Origin: a gamma proteobacterium HIMB55
GTDB taxonomy: Bacteria; Pseudomonadota; Gammaproteobacteria; Pseudomonadales; Halieaceae
Reading direction: 5' to 3'
Length of the DNA: 64,000 nucleotides
Assembly: GCA_000227505.4 (NCBI GenBank)
Contig: AGIF02000001.1
Location: 1,632,035 to 1,696,034 of the forward strand
Below are positions 27,443 through 37,410 of this stretch, one piece after another. The translations under genes were made by a program, and so were the position numbers. The first letter of the stretch is position 1, and each line of letters starts with the position of its first letter. The notes beneath the pieces were generated by a model that saw only the letters and a list, made by a program, of their open reading frames with translations, did not search any database and was not told the DNA's origin.

Positions 27443-28129
27443 TCAGCTCTGGCGTTCATGACTACGTCTTCTCACAACCAACCAAGAAATCCACAAAAAA
27501 GACATAAGTCCGATGGCCGCAAAAATAGCGGGCTGCGGGTTATCGAGACTACTAATGGAGCCCGCGTAAGCCGCTATGACTGCATAGGGAACACTACTCG
27601 CTAACCACAAGACAAAGAACTTACCCAAGGGCATACCCGTCATCCCAGCCATACACGCAGAAACCTCGGGTAAAATAGGAGACGCACGTGATAACAAAAT
27701 CACGACGGCTCCGTGCTCCTGAAAAGTCGCAACCGCGTCCATGCGTTTTGTTTCGTCTTTAACAACAAGCTTCAAAAGCAAATCGCCGTAACGACGACTG
27801 ACGGTGTAGCCTCCCAGCCCCGCCATCACCAAACCCACTATGCCTGCGAGCGCGCCAATGACCGGCCCGAGAAAATAGCCGCTCAAGGTGATCGTAGCGA
27901 GCGTGGGAACCGAGATGATAAGATCAACAAAAAGTAGCAAAGCAATTATCGGGGCAACCCAAAGTGGGTCAGCATCCCTGGCGAGCGTTAACCAGGTCTC
28001 GATCTTCGCCACTGTGACGACGCCCGTGGCGTTAAGTAGCAAAAAGGTCGTTGCAAACGCCAAGCCTAAAGTGAGCATTAATTTGATAAGTGGTTTCAAA
28101 GGGTGCTCGATCCTTGAGTAGTTATTCAC
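27443..28129 (-). CDS. TVP38/TMEM64 (VTT-domain) membrane protein
   Basis: 228 residues, about five to six hydrophobic segments. Diagnostic middle region GYFLGPVIGALAGIVGLVMAG leading to RRYGDLLLKLV and the SRASPILPEVSACMAGMTGMPLGKF motif, where the Arg and the G-x-x-x-M pattern are conserved. VTT proteins of this kind are probable lipid scramblases or flippases in the inner membrane. Function not predicted further. Between the acyl-CoA synthetase (213 bases of spacer with nothing visible in it) and the oxygenase. Confidence 0.85.
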   Translation of the reverse strand: MNNYSRIEHPLKPLIKLMLTLGLAFATTFLLLNATGVVTVAKIETWLTLARDADPLWVAPIIALLLFVDLIISVPTLATITLSGYFLGPVIGALAGIVGLVMAGLGGYTVSRRYGDLLLKLVVKDETKRMDAVATFQEHGAVVILLSRASPILPEVSACMAGMTGMPLGKFFVLWLASSVPYAVIAAYAGSISSLDNPQPAIFAAIGLMSFLWISWLVVRRRSHERQS

Positions 28130-28200
28130 ATAGAGAGGAAACGGTTCTAAACGATCGTTACGTACGCCCGCGTCCGTCAGTCTTGTGGAGCACTTAATTT

Positions 28201-29403
28201 TTACTTTTCGGCCGCGGTACGGTCCTGATAGCGTTTGCCGCGCTCAGCCGCAAGCTCGAACGCGGCTTGCGTTTCCGCCTCAACCTCTCGTCGTTGTTGC
28301 TCGCTTAACGCCTTGAATTCCTCCACCCACCAGCGACGAGTGACCTGTGGAAATGTGCCCATGCGATTAACACAGGCGTTTGCGCCTCTGTCGCGACCAG
28401 CTTCATATCCCGCAACACCTTGCGCTTCCGCGGCTTCTTTCCCAAAGGGCACCAAATCGCCTTCCATTTTAGGTAGCAAAAAATAGGGCATTGAGACGCG
28501 GGTTTCACCCTCAGGAATTAACAGCGTATTCACCCGGTGTAATGTCGCGGAATACCGTCCCTCGCTCAGGTGCATCAGAGTGCCGCCTGTATTGACGATC
28601 ACTGACCCGGGAATAACGGGTACATTGTAGTCCCCCGGTGCCGTTCGGCAGGTCACGGGCGCATTCACCCAATTGCCTTCCCCTGCCACCACCTGCAGCC
28701 CGGGACGATCGTTGATTAACAGCGCTACGAAAGGGGGGCCATCGATATGCGCACCTACATTTTTCGCATCGAATTTGGCGTATGAATCCCGGACTCCCTG
28801 CTTTGCCCCCTCAGAAAAGACATCGAGGCTGTAATTGTGATTCAGACTTGCTGCAAGGTACGGCTCATCAAAGTCAAAGTAGCGTCGAAACTCTGTTGGA
28901 TCCTCTCCAAGGGATTCCACAATAAGCTCTCCAAGCTTATGTGTCAGCTCGTGATATACGTCAGTTAAACGCTCAATCAGCGGCCTGAAGCCCGGCATTG
29001 TGTCCGTTTTCGGCCATGTATTCGGACCCGTGAAAAGCCGCCTATGAATTGGTTGCGACGTGTCGTCGTAGTCACAAACAGGCTCCTGTTCAAATCCATA
29101 TTGGAAATTTTCGATCACCTGACCTTGGCCTCGATCGGCCGGCGTGGGCAATGTGTAGCCTCGGAAGTATGGCGTATTAGATATATGGGCGGTTTTCTTA
29201 ACGTCCATCGGCGCATCAAAAAACTGCCGAACCTCACGAAAAGCTTCCTGCTGAAACGCATCAGTTAATCCGGGCGCATTCAAAAGAACCAAGAAGCCAC
29301 ATTCAGAGAGTGCGAATCTGAGATCACTCATGAATTTTTCGCGATTGTTATCTAGATCACGCCAATCAACCGTGGGGATCTCACTCAGCTGCTGTGATTT
29401 CAT
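28201..29403 (-). CDS. Isopenicillin-N-synthase-like 2-oxoglutarate/Fe(II) oxygenase
   Basis: 400-residue oxygenase of the 2OG-FeII_Oxy (DIOX_N) group. The N-terminal domain starts IPTVDWRDLDNN, and the C-terminal jelly roll holds H219-x-D221 (HIDGPPF), H289 (ATLHRV) and R302-x-S304 (TRVSMPYF), the full iron and 2-oxoglutarate site. It is about 60 residues longer than typical (usually 310-340), mainly at a charged C-terminal tail (EFKALSEQQRREVEAETQAA). Substrate unknown. The third such oxygenase in the window, and structurally unrelated to the two TauD copies. Confidence 0.88.
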   Translation of the reverse strand: MKSQQLSEIPTVDWRDLDNNREKFMSDLRFALSECGFLVLLNAPGLTDAFQQEAFREVRQFFDAPMDVKKTAHISNTPYFRGYTLPTPADRGQGQVIENFQYGFEQEPVCDYDDTSQPIHRRLFTGPNTWPKTDTMPGFRPLIERLTDVYHELTHKLGELIVESLGEDPTEFRRYFDFDEPYLAASLNHNYSLDVFSEGAKQGVRDSYAKFDAKNVGAHIDGPPFVALLINDRPGLQVVAGEGNWVNAPVTCRTAPGDYNVPVIPGSVIVNTGGTLMHLSEGRYSATLHRVNTLLIPEGETRVSMPYFLLPKMEGDLVPFGKEAAEAQGVAGYEAGRDRGANACVNRMGTFPQVTRRWWVEEFKALSEQQRREVEAETQAAFELAAERGKRYQDRTAAEK

Positions 29404-29496
29404 GCCAGTGCCTTTAATTGCGTTTTTAATATGTGCTTACGCACCTACAAATCTCTGCTGCGAACAACCTGATTAATGACAAAAAGCACCTTATAG

Positions 29497-30201
29497 CTAC
29501 GAATCCTGCTTCGCCGCTTTTTTCATCGCCTCTTCCACCATACGTTGCTCGGATCCATCCAAACGCGCTTTGAGCCCACGATCCATCTCGGAAATAATTT
29601 TCGCTGCGTGCTCGTTTTTCTGAACGCGCGACCAGTACCTCTCGGTTTTCTCCAGCCCTATTATCGGATTGCTCACACCCAACCGCGGAAGTGTACGATC
29701 ACACATATACAGGGCGGGCACTAAACTACAGTCAGCACGGGACAACTCCGGACCGCCTGCCGCGTAACCATTTGCGGAAAGGTGCTCATCCAATGCCGTA
29801 ATCCCACGCACAGCTTGAGCTACCAGGAGATCAATTACGCCTTGGTTGGGTTCGGGCGTCCTTAACTGAGAAAGCGCTAGAAAAATATTATCCATAAGGT
29901 AGGTGTCCGCAATGCGACTCAAAACCCGGACATTGACTCGCTCCAGTATTGTTTTTCCACCCAGTGCCCGTTGCGGATATAGCTCGTCAATATACTCAGC
30001 AATCACCTCGGACTCAGGAATGATCGCCTCGCTGGTTTTCAGTATGGGGATCCGCCCAATGGGCGAAGTTTCCTTCAGCTTTCCCGAGAAAAACTGGACC
30101 ACTGGCAGTTCGAAACTGAAGTCGCCAGCGATGCCCATGGCATAGATTTGCATGCGCACTTTTGCGCTGTAGGGACTTAAATCTCCGCTGTAAAGTATCA
30201 T
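29497..30201 (-). CDS. Glutathione S-transferase/SspA-like protein
   Basis: 234 residues from the ATG at 30199-30201 (MILYSGDLSPYSAKVRMQIY). The thioredoxin-like N-domain has the SPYSAKVR active-site region (S in place of a Cys), GRIPILK with the cis-Pro and ESEVIAEYIDELYP; an alpha-helical C-domain follows. Similarity to SspA/RNA-polymerase-associated GSTs is seen in overall shape but not decisively. A charged, Lys-rich C-terminal tail (EEAMKKAAKQDS) is present. An alternative longer start reaches 30276 but lies over the divergent gene. Confidence 0.8.
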   Translation of the reverse strand: MILYSGDLSPYSAKVRMQIYAMGIAGDFSFELPVVQFFSGKLKETSPIGRIPILKTSEAIIPESEVIAEYIDELYPQRALGGKTILERVNVRVLSRIADTYLMDNIFLALSQLRTPEPNQGVIDLLVAQAVRGITALDEHLSANGYAAGGPELSRADCSLVPALYMCDRTLPRLGVSNPIIGLEKTERYWSRVQKNEHAAKIISEMDRGLKARLDGSEQRMVEEAMKKAAKQDS

Positions 30202-30267
30202 TACTGCGCTCGTTGCTTTTATAGTAATCCCACCATAGCAGAGGAAGTCCGCCAGAGTGAGTAGTTG

Positions 30268-30519
30268 ATGGGGCAACTTAAACGGTTAGCAACAATCTTA
30301 GGGTACGTCCTTGGCACAGCTCTTTTGCTCGGCACCACAGGATTCATCATCGGCTTTTTCGGGCCAATCCTCATTGGGGTGCTAGCCGGCTCTCAAGCAA
30401 ATCTAGGCCCGCTCTGGGGCATCTTTTTTTTGGGGCCAGTTGGCGTGCTTCTAGGTGCTGTTACTGGGTTGATTCTTGGATTAAAGAAGACTCGAAACAA
30501 ACCTGAACGTTTACTTTAG
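30268..30519 (+). CDS. Small two-helix membrane protein
   Basis: 83 residues from the ATG at 30268 (a TTG one codon before is also open). It contains VLGTALLLGTTGFIIGFFGPILIGV and LWGIFFLGPVGVLLGAVTGLILG, glycine-rich hydrophobic segments, and a Lys/Arg C-terminal end (LKKTRNKPERLL). No family recognised. It overlaps nothing on the minus strand once the GST start at 30201 is used, and ends in front of a bidirectional terminator. Confidence 0.6.
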   Translation: MGQLKRLATILGYVLGTALLLGTTGFIIGFFGPILIGVLAGSQANLGPLWGIFFLGPVGVLLGAVTGLILGLKKTRNKPERLL

Positions 30520-30588
30520 GAGGTTGTGAGCTGCAGCGAGGCCATGCCTTTTGCGCAACACTTATGGGGACTGTGGATTCTGCAACAC

Positions 30589-30617
30589 AAAAAAAGGGAC
30601 CACTAGGTCCCTTTTTT
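30589..30617. terminator. Bidirectional terminator between the small membrane gene and tRNA-Ser
   Basis: AAAAAGGGACC / GGTCCCTTTTT stem around loop ACTA, with A-runs on one side and T-runs on the other, so it works on both strands. It is placed 6 bases beyond the tRNA-Ser 3' end on the minus strand and about 70 bases after the plus-strand gene. Confidence 0.9.
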
Positions 30618-30622
30618 AATAA

Positions 30623-30713
30623 TGGCGGAGAAGGAGGGATTCGAACCCTCGATACGCGATTAACGTATACTCCCTTAGCAGGGGAGCGCCTTCAGCCACT
30701 CGGCCACTTCTCC
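30623..30713 (-). tRNA. tRNA-Ser(GCT)
   Basis: 91 nt including an encoded CCA. Acceptor GGAGAAG pairs with CTTCTCC; anticodon loop CTGCTAA with anticodon GCT, reading AGC/AGU. The long variable arm (TATACGTTAATCGCGTATC region) and the T arm AGGGTTCGAATCCCT are typical of tRNA-Ser. In Pseudomonas and relatives it follows csrA; here a TauD gene lies between. Confidence 0.96.
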
Positions 30714-30752
30714 AAGATTCGTCGATTTTTTGCGCCAATCAACGAGCGCGCG

Positions 30753-30758
30753 AGAATA
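30753..30758 (-). promoter_or_regulatory. Candidate promoter of tRNA-Ser(GCT)
   Basis: TATTCT on the minus strand with an upstream TG one base away (TGATATTCT), an extended -10, followed by a GC-rich discriminator (CGCGCGC), as in stringently controlled stable-RNA promoters. The -35 region is weak. Some 40 bases before the tRNA. Confidence 0.55.
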
Positions 30759-30827
30759 TCACAACCGACACGAATTGCGATATCTGTACATTACAAATTG
30801 AAGGTTTATAGAAGACTTGTTGGATTG

Positions 30828-31655
30828 TCAGGCTGCACGCCAGTACGGTCGATCACCCGCAATCGTCACACGCTCCATCTTTCTGACCTGGGGGAAGTAG
30901 TCAGAGCTCGCAAAATGCTGTGAAGCTCTGTTATCCCAAAACGCCAAAGATCCTGGCTGCCATCTGAATCGACATTGGATTTCTGGATTTGCTGCCGTGC
31001 GATAAAGCTTTCGCAACAGCCTAGCGCTATCGCCCTCCTCCATATCTTTGATATGGCTGGTGAAGGCAGTGTTTACGTATAGAACGGATTCACCCGTTTC
31101 GGGGTGTGTCCTCACAATCGGGTGCTCCATGGGCGGATAACGCTCACGCAACTCTTCTGTGCTTTTGTTCAACCGACCCGCAAAGACACGGGCGATATCG
31201 TGGACTGCCACTTGGCCCGTGATCGCCTCCTTTATATCGTCAGGCAGTAACTCGTAAGCCATTACCATATTGGCAAAAAGGGTATCACCGCCGACTGCTG
31301 GCACTTCTACGGCTTTGAGAATCGAACCCAGTGAAGGTTTTTCGCGCCAAGTCACATCGGAGTGCCAAAAGTTTTCTTTCCCCTTGGATTCAGGCCCGTG
31401 GGCGATGTGGAGTACTTCTGGGTTGCTCTGCGACTTGGGTGTTGCTGGATGAATCTCAAGGTCACCAAATTCACGCGCGAACGAAATGTGCTCTGCCTGC
31501 GTTAGGGTCTGATCCCTGAAAAAAACGACTTTGTATTCGAGTAATGCCGCTCGGATGTCTGCAATCTCGTCGCTACTGACCTGCCGTAGATCGATATTCC
31601 CAATTTCGGCACCGATCGCAGGAGTCAGCGGGGATACGGTTATGTTTGAGGCCAT
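30828..31655 (-). CDS. TauD/TfdA-family 2-oxoglutarate dioxygenase (copy 2)
   Basis: 275 residues. Iron site H98-x-D100 (FWHSD) and H247 (ASQH), T125 (GGDT) and R262 (MERV), all as in TauD. H69 (LEIHP) corresponds to the sulfonate-contacting His. It is similar to copy 1 over its whole length (both have VFFRDQ- or LFFRDQ-type starts and HPETG-V-VN segments), so they are paralogues. It lies between csrA and tRNA-Ser on the same strand, a place where other species have no gene. Substrate unknown. Confidence 0.88.
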   Translation of the reverse strand: MASNITVSPLTPAIGAEIGNIDLRQVSSDEIADIRAALLEYKVVFFRDQTLTQAEHISFAREFGDLEIHPATPKSQSNPEVLHIAHGPESKGKENFWHSDVTWREKPSLGSILKAVEVPAVGGDTLFANMVMAYELLPDDIKEAITGQVAVHDIARVFAGRLNKSTEELRERYPPMEHPIVRTHPETGESVLYVNTAFTSHIKDMEEGDSARLLRKLYRTAANPEIQCRFRWQPGSLAFWDNRASQHFASSDYFPQVRKMERVTIAGDRPYWRAA

Positions 31656-31699
31656 GGTCTTTCTTATTCTTTTAAACGAAGACGCTCAAAAAAAACATC

Positions 31700-31894
31700 T
31701 CAGTCGTCTCGATTAAGGGATAGTTTTTGCTCTAACGAGTCCTGCTTTTGCGCTAGCTCTTCACGATGAACGGTGACATCCCTCGGCGCATCGACACCAA
31801 TACGCACCTGGTTACCTTTAACGCCAAGTATCGTCACGGTTACGTTGTCGCCAATGACCAACGACTCGTCGACTCTGCGGGTTAATATCAGCAT
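31700..31894 (-). CDS. csrA: Carbon storage regulator CsrA (RsmA)
   Basis: 64-residue RNA-binding post-transcriptional regulator that binds GGA motifs in leaders of target mRNAs. [20 protein letters not shown], the [14 protein letters not shown] strand and VHREEL (with the Arg needed for RNA binding) are classic. The first helix-tail region ([11 protein letters not shown]) is slightly long and Gln-rich. Located after lysC, as in pseudomonads. Confidence 0.98.
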   Translation of the reverse strand: MLILTRRVDESLVIGDNVTVTILGVKGNQVRIGVDAPRDVTVHREELAQKQDSLEQKLSLNRDD

Positions 31895-31936
31895 AACTAA
31901 CGTCCTTGTTTGCCTAACCTGTGGTCAGACTACACG

Positions 31937-33181
31937 TCAGCTTTCAGTATCACCAGCCTCTTCAGCGTCCAAGCCAAACGCCGAGTGCAGTGCACGAACA
32001 GCAAGCTCTAGGAATTTCTCTTCGATGATCACCGAGATCTTTATCTCAGACGTACTAATCATCTGAATATTAACGCCGACTTCAGACAATGCTCGGAACA
32101 TCGTTGCAGCGACGCCAGAATGTGATCGCATGCCCACACCAACTACTGAGACCTTGGCAATTCTGCTGTCTGAGCGCCATTCCATGGCCCCTAACTCGGA
32201 AATATGTCTATCGAGTATCGCCTCTGCACGAGTCAGGTCGTTGCGAGAGACGGTAAAGGTAAAGTCGGTTTTACCCTCGTCACCCACATTCTGAAGGATG
32301 ACATCAACTTCGATATTTGCATCGCCAATGGGTCCCAAAATTTGGTAAGCGATTCCAGGCGTATCCGGGACGCCAACGATAGTGAGTTTTGCCTCGTCAC
32401 GATTGAATGCAATGCCCGCAATGGTTGGCGCTTCCATAAGACTTTCCTCGTTATCCACGGAGATGAGTGTTCCGGGACCATCTTTAAAACTACTTAATAC
32501 CCTCAGCGGTATTCCGTACTTCCCAGCGACTTCTACAGAGCGCAGGTGAAGTACCTTCGAACCCATGCTTGCCATCTCAAGCATTTCCTCAAAAGTAATG
32601 CTATCGAGGCGCTGGGCGCCGTCCACGACGCGCGGATCTGTTGTATAAACACCATCAACGTCGGTATAAATTTGGCACTCTGCGGCTTTTACTGCGGCTG
32701 CAAGCGCAACTGCCGAGGTATCCGAACCACCTCGCCCGAGCGTTGTTGTTTCGCCCTGCTCGTCGACGCCCTGAAACCCCGCGACAATAACGACCTTGCC
32801 ATCAGCGAGCTCAGTGTGAAGCCGTGTCGCGTCAATATCCTTAATGCGTGCTTTGCTGTGGAAACTATCGGTCTTAATCGCAACCTGACTTCCCTTCAAA
32901 GAGATTGCACCAATTCCCCGCTTGTGAAGCGCCATGGCAAGCAATGCCATCGATACCTGCTCGCCCGTCGATACCAGCATATCGAGCTCTCGAGGATCGG
33001 GTGTATTGGAGATTTCACCTGCTAAGCCCAGCAGGCGATTGGTTTCTCCGGACATAGCTGAGACGACCACAATGAGTTGGTCGCCGGCAGCGTGGTGCTT
33101 CTCCACGCGCTCAGCAACGGCTTCAATGCGCTCGATAGAACCTACTGAAGTACCACCGTATTTTTGGACGATAAGTGCCAT
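31937..33181 (-). CDS. lysC: Aspartate kinase
   Basis: 414-residue monofunctional aspartokinase, first step of lysine, threonine and methionine synthesis (and DAP for the cell wall). [19 protein letters not shown] start, [22 protein letters not shown] and [16 protein letters not shown] are the kinase core; two C-terminal ACT domains ([15 protein letters not shown] and [14 protein letters not shown]) are the feedback site, probably for lysine and/or threonine. Position after alaS and before csrA is standard. The start codon is ATG at 33179-33181. Confidence 0.97.
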   Translation of the reverse strand: MALIVQKYGGTSVGSIERIEAVAERVEKHHAAGDQLIVVVSAMSGETNRLLGLAGEISNTPDPRELDMLVSTGEQVSMALLAMALHKRGIGAISLKGSQVAIKTDSFHSKARIKDIDATRLHTELADGKVVIVAGFQGVDEQGETTTLGRGGSDTSAVALAAAVKAAECQIYTDVDGVYTTDPRVVDGAQRLDSITFEEMLEMASMGSKVLHLRSVEVAGKYGIPLRVLSSFKDGPGTLISVDNEESLMEAPTIAGIAFNRDEAKLTIVGVPDTPGIAYQILGPIGDANIEVDVILQNVGDEGKTDFTFTVSRNDLTRAEAILDRHISELGAMEWRSDSRIAKVSVVGVGMRSHSGVAATMFRALSEVGVNIQMISTSEIKISVIIEEKFLELAVRALHSAFGLDAEEAGDTES

Positions 33182-33239
33182 GGGAAATATAAGGGCCGTC
33201 GAAAAGTCGCGTATTAAACACGGTTTGGAGCATCACTTA

Positions 33240-33276
33240 AAGGTGATACGAGCGTGCAAAGTGCTCATATCACCTT
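33240..33276 (-). promoter_or_regulatory. 14-bp hairpin between alaS and lysC
   Basis: AAGGTGATACGAGC and GCTCATATCACCTT form a 14-base stem (one G-U pair in the minus-strand RNA) around a nine-base loop. It lies 24 bases after the alaS stop and 58 bases before lysC. A weak T-stretch follows (CCTTTAAG), so it may be a partial terminator, attenuator or processing site. No leader peptide is evident. Confidence 0.5.
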
Positions 33277-33300
33277 GTTTCGTACTGCCAAACGAGGGTG

Positions 33301-35901
33301 CTATGCGAGTCGATCAGACACCCACGGGGGAAGATCGGCGAGCGCTGGCTCGAGTGCACCGACGTCTGTCCCACCGCCTTGAGCCATATCCGGTCTTCCA
33401 CCGCCTTTACCACCCACGCGACCTGCAAACTCTTTCATCACATCACCTGCGCGCACCTTGTCGGTTAGGTCTTTGGTAACACCTGCGACCAGTGATATCT
33501 TGTCGCCATCTACGGCCGCAAGTAACACCACGCCTGAGCCCAGCTTGTTCTTGCAATGGTCTAGGGTGTCTCGGAGTGTCGATGCGTCTGCGCCATCAAC
33601 AACAGTGGCTAGAACTTTGATATCGCCTACTGCCACAGCGTCAGCCGTGAGGTCTGAGCCTGCACCCGTGGCGAGTTTTTGCTTGAGCTGCGTGATTTGC
33701 TTCTCAAGTTCTCTGACCTCTTTACGCAGGTTTGAAACTTTCTCTGCTGCTGACGCAGGCGACGCTTTAACCACATCACAAACCTCGGCAAGCGCCTGGT
33801 CCGTTTTTGCAATATCGGCCAAGGCTCCAACCCCGGTTACCGCCTCAATGCGCCGCACGCCCGACGCAACACCGGCCTCGCTTTGGATACGAAAAACGCC
33901 GATATCACCTGTTCGAGTGACATGGGTACCGCCGCAAAGTTCTACAGAAAAGCGATCAGTGCCCATCGTCAGTACGCGCACTTCGTCACCGTATTTCTCA
34001 CCGAAAAGAGCGGTAGCACCTGCCGCAATCGCAGACTCCATATCCATCTCTTGTGTGAGGACGTCAGCATTACCGCGCACCTGGTCGTTTACGATAGCTG
34101 CAACCCGCGCCAACTCCTCAGTGGTCATTGCCTCGGTATGCGAGAAGTCAAAACGCAATTTATCGGCGTCTACCAAAGAGCCCTTCTGTTGAACGTGCTC
34201 CCCTAGCACCTGCCTAAGTGCTTCGTGCATCAAGTGCGTCGCCGAGTGATTCGCTTTGATTCGCGTCCGCAGCGACGCGTCGATAACAGCTTTAACGTGA
34301 TCACCTGTATTCAGCGCACCCTCAATAACGACTACGTGATGCAGATGGTGCCCCTGGGCTTTGGTCGTATCACGGACCTCAAGCCTCGCAGAGTCAGTGC
34401 TTATGTAGCCTGTATCACCAACCTGACCACCGCTTTCACCGTAAAAAGGCGTTCTATCGAGAATAACCACCGCAGATTCGCCCGCGGTAATTACGTCACG
34501 CGCCTCACTATCCACAAATAAGCCGCGCACAGAGGCAGTTGATTCGACGTCGGCGTAACCCAAAAACTCGGTTTCACCCTCAACATTGATCATGCTGTTG
34601 TAGTCGACCTGGAAGGAACCACTCTCTTGCGAGCGCTTACGTTGGGCTTGCATGGCTGCCTCGTAGCCCTCGATATCGAGTTCAAGGCCTCGTTCACGCG
34701 CAATATCGTTTGTGAGGTCAACAGGGAAGCCAAAGGTGTCATACAGCCGAAAAACCACATCGCCCGGTATTTGATTGCCCTCGAGTGAAGCAAGTGCTTG
34801 TTCAAGAATATCCATACCTTTGTCGAGGGTGCGAGCAAACTGCTCCTCCTCAGACGCCAGCGCTTTAATGATGGCATCCTGCTGCTTCAGCAACTCTGGG
34901 TAAGCATCTCCCATCTCCTTTGCGAGCGCAGGTACCAGCTTAGCGAAGAAGGGCTCGGTTGCACCGAGCTTGTTACCGTGACGGATAGCACGACGTAAAA
35001 TACGACGCAGAACGTAACCACGACCTTCGTTACTCGGGAGGACACCATCAGTGATTAGGAATGCACAAGAGCGTAAGTGGTCGGCTACGACACGAAGCGA
35101 GGTATGACTGTGATCCTCGACACCCAACTGCTGAGCAGCAGCGGCAACCAAGGCTTTAAAAAGATCAATGTCGTAGTTGTTGTGAACGCCCTGTAGCACT
35201 GCGGCGATGCGCTCAAGACCCATCCCAGTATCGACCGAGGGTGCAGGGAGTGGATGTAGTTCACCCGCGCTATCGCGGTTGTACTGCATGAATACGAGGT
35301 TCCAGATCTCGATGTAGCGATCTAGATCATCGTCTGGCGACCCAGGTGGCCCACCTGGCACCTCTGGCCCATGATCGAAGAAAATCTCTGACGAGGGCCC
35401 GCAAGGACCGGTGTCGCCCATTTGCCAAAAATTATCTTCGTCGAGACGGGATAGCCGATTAGGGTCGACACCAATTTCATCCACCCAAATTTGAGCAGCT
35501 TCGTCATCGGAAATATGAACTGTAACCCAGAGCTTTTCCTTGGGAAGCTTCAGATCCTCGGTCAGGAAAGTCCACGCAAAATTGATCGCCTCACGCTTGA
35601 AGTAATCGCCAAAGCTGAAGTTACCCAGCATTTCAAAAAACGTGTGGTGCCGAGCGGTGTAGCCCACGTTCTCTAAATCGTTATGTTTACCCCCGGCACG
35701 AACACAGCGCTGACTCGATACGGCACGGTTGTAGTCACGCACCTCCAATCCGAGGAAGGTATCTTTGAATTGATTCATTCCAGCGTTGGTAAAGAGCAAG
35801 GTTGGATCGTCGTGGGGAACCAGTGAACTGGAAGCCACACGTGTATGTCCTTGGCGCTCAAAGTAGGAAAGAAACGCCTCTCTTATATCAGCGGTTTTCA
35901 T
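33301..35901 (-). CDS. alaS: Alanyl-tRNA synthetase
   Basis: 866 residues, normal length. Class II catalytic core ([40 protein letters not shown]), the editing domain with [14 protein letters not shown] and [14 protein letters not shown] zinc/editing residues, and the C-Ala domain ending in [20 protein letters not shown]. Charges tRNA-Ala and deacylates mischarged Ser/Gly. Followed downstream by lysC and csrA. Confidence 0.98.
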   Translation of the reverse strand: MKTADIREAFLSYFERQGHTRVASSSLVPHDDPTLLFTNAGMNQFKDTFLGLEVRDYNRAVSSQRCVRAGGKHNDLENVGYTARHHTFFEMLGNFSFGDYFKREAINFAWTFLTEDLKLPKEKLWVTVHISDDEAAQIWVDEIGVDPNRLSRLDEDNFWQMGDTGPCGPSSEIFFDHGPEVPGGPPGSPDDDLDRYIEIWNLVFMQYNRDSAGELHPLPAPSVDTGMGLERIAAVLQGVHNNYDIDLFKALVAAAAQQLGVEDHSHTSLRVVADHLRSCAFLITDGVLPSNEGRGYVLRRILRRAIRHGNKLGATEPFFAKLVPALAKEMGDAYPELLKQQDAIIKALASEEEQFARTLDKGMDILEQALASLEGNQIPGDVVFRLYDTFGFPVDLTNDIARERGLELDIEGYEAAMQAQRKRSQESGSFQVDYNSMINVEGETEFLGYADVESTASVRGLFVDSEARDVITAGESAVVILDRTPFYGESGGQVGDTGYISTDSARLEVRDTTKAQGHHLHHVVVIEGALNTGDHVKAVIDASLRTRIKANHSATHLMHEALRQVLGEHVQQKGSLVDADKLRFDFSHTEAMTTEELARVAAIVNDQVRGNADVLTQEMDMESAIAAGATALFGEKYGDEVRVLTMGTDRFSVELCGGTHVTRTGDIGVFRIQSEAGVASGVRRIEAVTGVGALADIAKTDQALAEVCDVVKASPASAAEKVSNLRKEVRELEKQITQLKQKLATGAGSDLTADAVAVGDIKVLATVVDGADASTLRDTLDHCKNKLGSGVVLLAAVDGDKISLVAGVTKDLTDKVRAGDVMKEFAGRVGGKGGGRPDMAQGGGTDVGALEPALADLPPWVSDRLA

Positions 35902-35939
35902 GGTCAGATCTCTAAATAAGGGGTTTCAGGGAACGTCGA

Positions 35940-36299
35940 CTATTGGCTCAAGCCTTGAGCGAGTTCGCCCTCTTTCATGTCGCGTCCCGCGAGGATGTGT
36001 AAATGAAGATGGAAAACGGTTTGGCCACCGCCCTCGCCGTTATTGATGACAAGACGAAAAGCGTCATCCACACCCAATTGCTTTGCCACTTTTCCCGCGA
36101 CGACAAGTAAGTGACCTAGAAGTGCCTGATCTTCCTCATCAGCCGCCGCCAGCATAGGTATGGGCTTTCGCGGAATAATCAGCACGTGTGTTGGCGCCTG
36201 CGGATAGATATCCTTGATGACGACACACTGCTCGTCTTGGTAGAGAAAATCGGTCGGGATTTCACCACGCGTTATTTTCCCAAAGATCGTATCTTCCAT
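35940..36299 (-). CDS. HIT-family nucleotide hydrolase (HinT-like)
   Basis: 119 residues. MEDTIFGKITRGEIPTDFLY start and the histidine triad FHLHLHIL near the C-terminus define the HIT/HinT family of purine nucleoside phosphoramidases. Normal length, with conserved VLIIPRKPI and GQTVFHLH. It precedes the Trm112-like gene on the same strand by spacing of 5 bases upstream of it, probably one transcript with it. Confidence 0.92.
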   Translation of the reverse strand: MEDTIFGKITRGEIPTDFLYQDEQCVVIKDIYPQAPTHVLIIPRKPIPMLAAADEEDQALLGHLLVVAGKVAKQLGVDDAFRLVINNGEGGGQTVFHLHLHILAGRDMKEGELAQGLSQ

Positions 36300-36304
36300 C
36301 TGAC

Positions 36305-36490
36305 TTACCCTAGCTTTTCATCCGCTGTGAGTACTCTCGCTTCACCCTCCAAGAGCACGGGGATACCATCGCGGACAGGATAGGCGAGCCCACTCGCCTT
36401 GCACACGAGTTCTTGCGCCGACTCATCATAATCCAGCGGCGCTTTTGTCACGGGGCAAACCAATATCTGAAGTAATTTTTTATCGAGCAC
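36305..36490 (-). CDS. Trm112-family zinc-ribbon-like protein (YcaR-type)
   Basis: 61 residues. [38 protein letters not shown] and the acidic end are typical of bacterial Trm112/YcaR proteins. In bacteria the metal-binding Cys set is reduced to two or three, as here (CPVTK, VCK). Eukaryotic Trm112 activates methyltransferases; bacterial function is not settled. TATACT at 36515-36520 on the minus strand, 25 bases before the start, may be its -10 element. Confidence 0.88.
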   Translation of the reverse strand: MLDKKLLQILVCPVTKAPLDYDESAQELVCKASGLAYPVRDGIPVLLEGEARVLTADEKLG

Positions 36491-36534
36491 GTTTTTCTCC
36501 TTTGACGCGCGCTGAGTATACGCCCTAAACGGTC

Positions 36535-37410
36535 TCAGGGCATTGGCGGGACGAGTAATTGGGGATCAATTCGTTGATTAAACCAACTCATTCGCCAATC
36601 CAGATGAGGGCCCGTCGCGCGGCCCGTTGCTCCGATAGCACCAATAGGATCCCCCGTCTGCACTTCGTCACCCACACTGACATCGATGCGACTCATGTGA
36701 AGGAAAGAAGAGCTCAAACCGTATCCGTGATCCAAAATAACGGTACCACCTGAGTAAAATAGGTCTGGCTCAGCAAGTGTTATCACACCTGGTCCCGGGG
36801 ACAGCACCGGCGTACCGGTCGGGCGTGCGACATCAACACCATAATGAGGATTACCAGGCTTGCCATTGTAAAAGCGCTGGCTGCCATAAACCCCACTTAT
36901 TCTCCCTGTGACTGGCCAAGCCAATCCGGCTTTGACCGCTCCCAAGAAATCTTGCCGTTGCACACGCTTCGCTTTTGCTGAGCGTACGCGCTGTCTCTCC
37001 GACCGAATGCGCGCGAGCTGCTCCTCCGGCGGCGTTACGGTTCTCTGAGGAACACCCTCCACGCGTGAGATACGATATTGCCGACTCTTTATATCGATAG
37101 CGCACCCGACCACATCATCAATCTCGAGCTCAAGTGTTGCAGGCGCATCGCGTCCAAGGCCCAAAACAAAGCCCCCATCTGCTAGAACGGGCACGTTGAC
37201 GCCGTTGAACACCAGAGAAGTCTTGGGTTTTACGCGTCCCCAAAGTAAACCACCTGGCTGAAAATCCCCTTCCAGTTTAGGGCAGGCAGACTCTGCGCCA
37301 AAGGCAGGTGGGATGCTAGTCGCGACCAAGCCCCCGAAAAGAGCAAAGGCAAGGGCTCGGGAAAAACGACCAGGCTTCTGAATAGTTTCTTTGTGTCCTT
37401 TGTCTCTCAT
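36535..37410 (-). CDS. M23-family peptidoglycan hydrolase-like protein with altered zinc site
   Basis: 291 residues with an N-terminal signal sequence ([21 protein letters not shown]), a beta-rich domain, a charged coiled segment (about 126-152) and a C-terminal LytM/M23 domain. H189 and D193 (HYGVD), H238 (SFLHM) and H269 are present, but the usual HxH reads H269-L-D271 (GPHLDW), so one of the three zinc ligands is Asp. Some M23 relatives use this form. It is probably a periplasmic endopeptidase or a regulator of one. Confidence 0.85.
   Translation of the reverse strand: MRDKGHKETIQKPGRFSRALAFALFGGLVATSIPPAFGAESACPKLEGDFQPGGLLWGRVKPKTSLVFNGVNVPVLADGGFVLGLGRDAPATLELEIDDVVGCAIDIKSRQYRISRVEGVPQRTVTPPEEQLARIRSERQRVRSAKAKRVQRQDFLGAVKAGLAWPVTGRISGVYGSQRFYNGKPGNPHYGVDVARPTGTPVLSPGPGVITLAEPDLFYSGGTVILDHGYGLSSSFLHMSRIDVSVGDEVQTGDPIGAIGATGRATGPHLDWRMSWFNQRIDPQLLVPPMP

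Noticed and set aside
33458-34192. 244-codon open frame antisense to alaS
   Set aside because: Ser/Thr/Ala-rich shadow of the alaS coding frame with no domain or start signal; alaS itself is complete.
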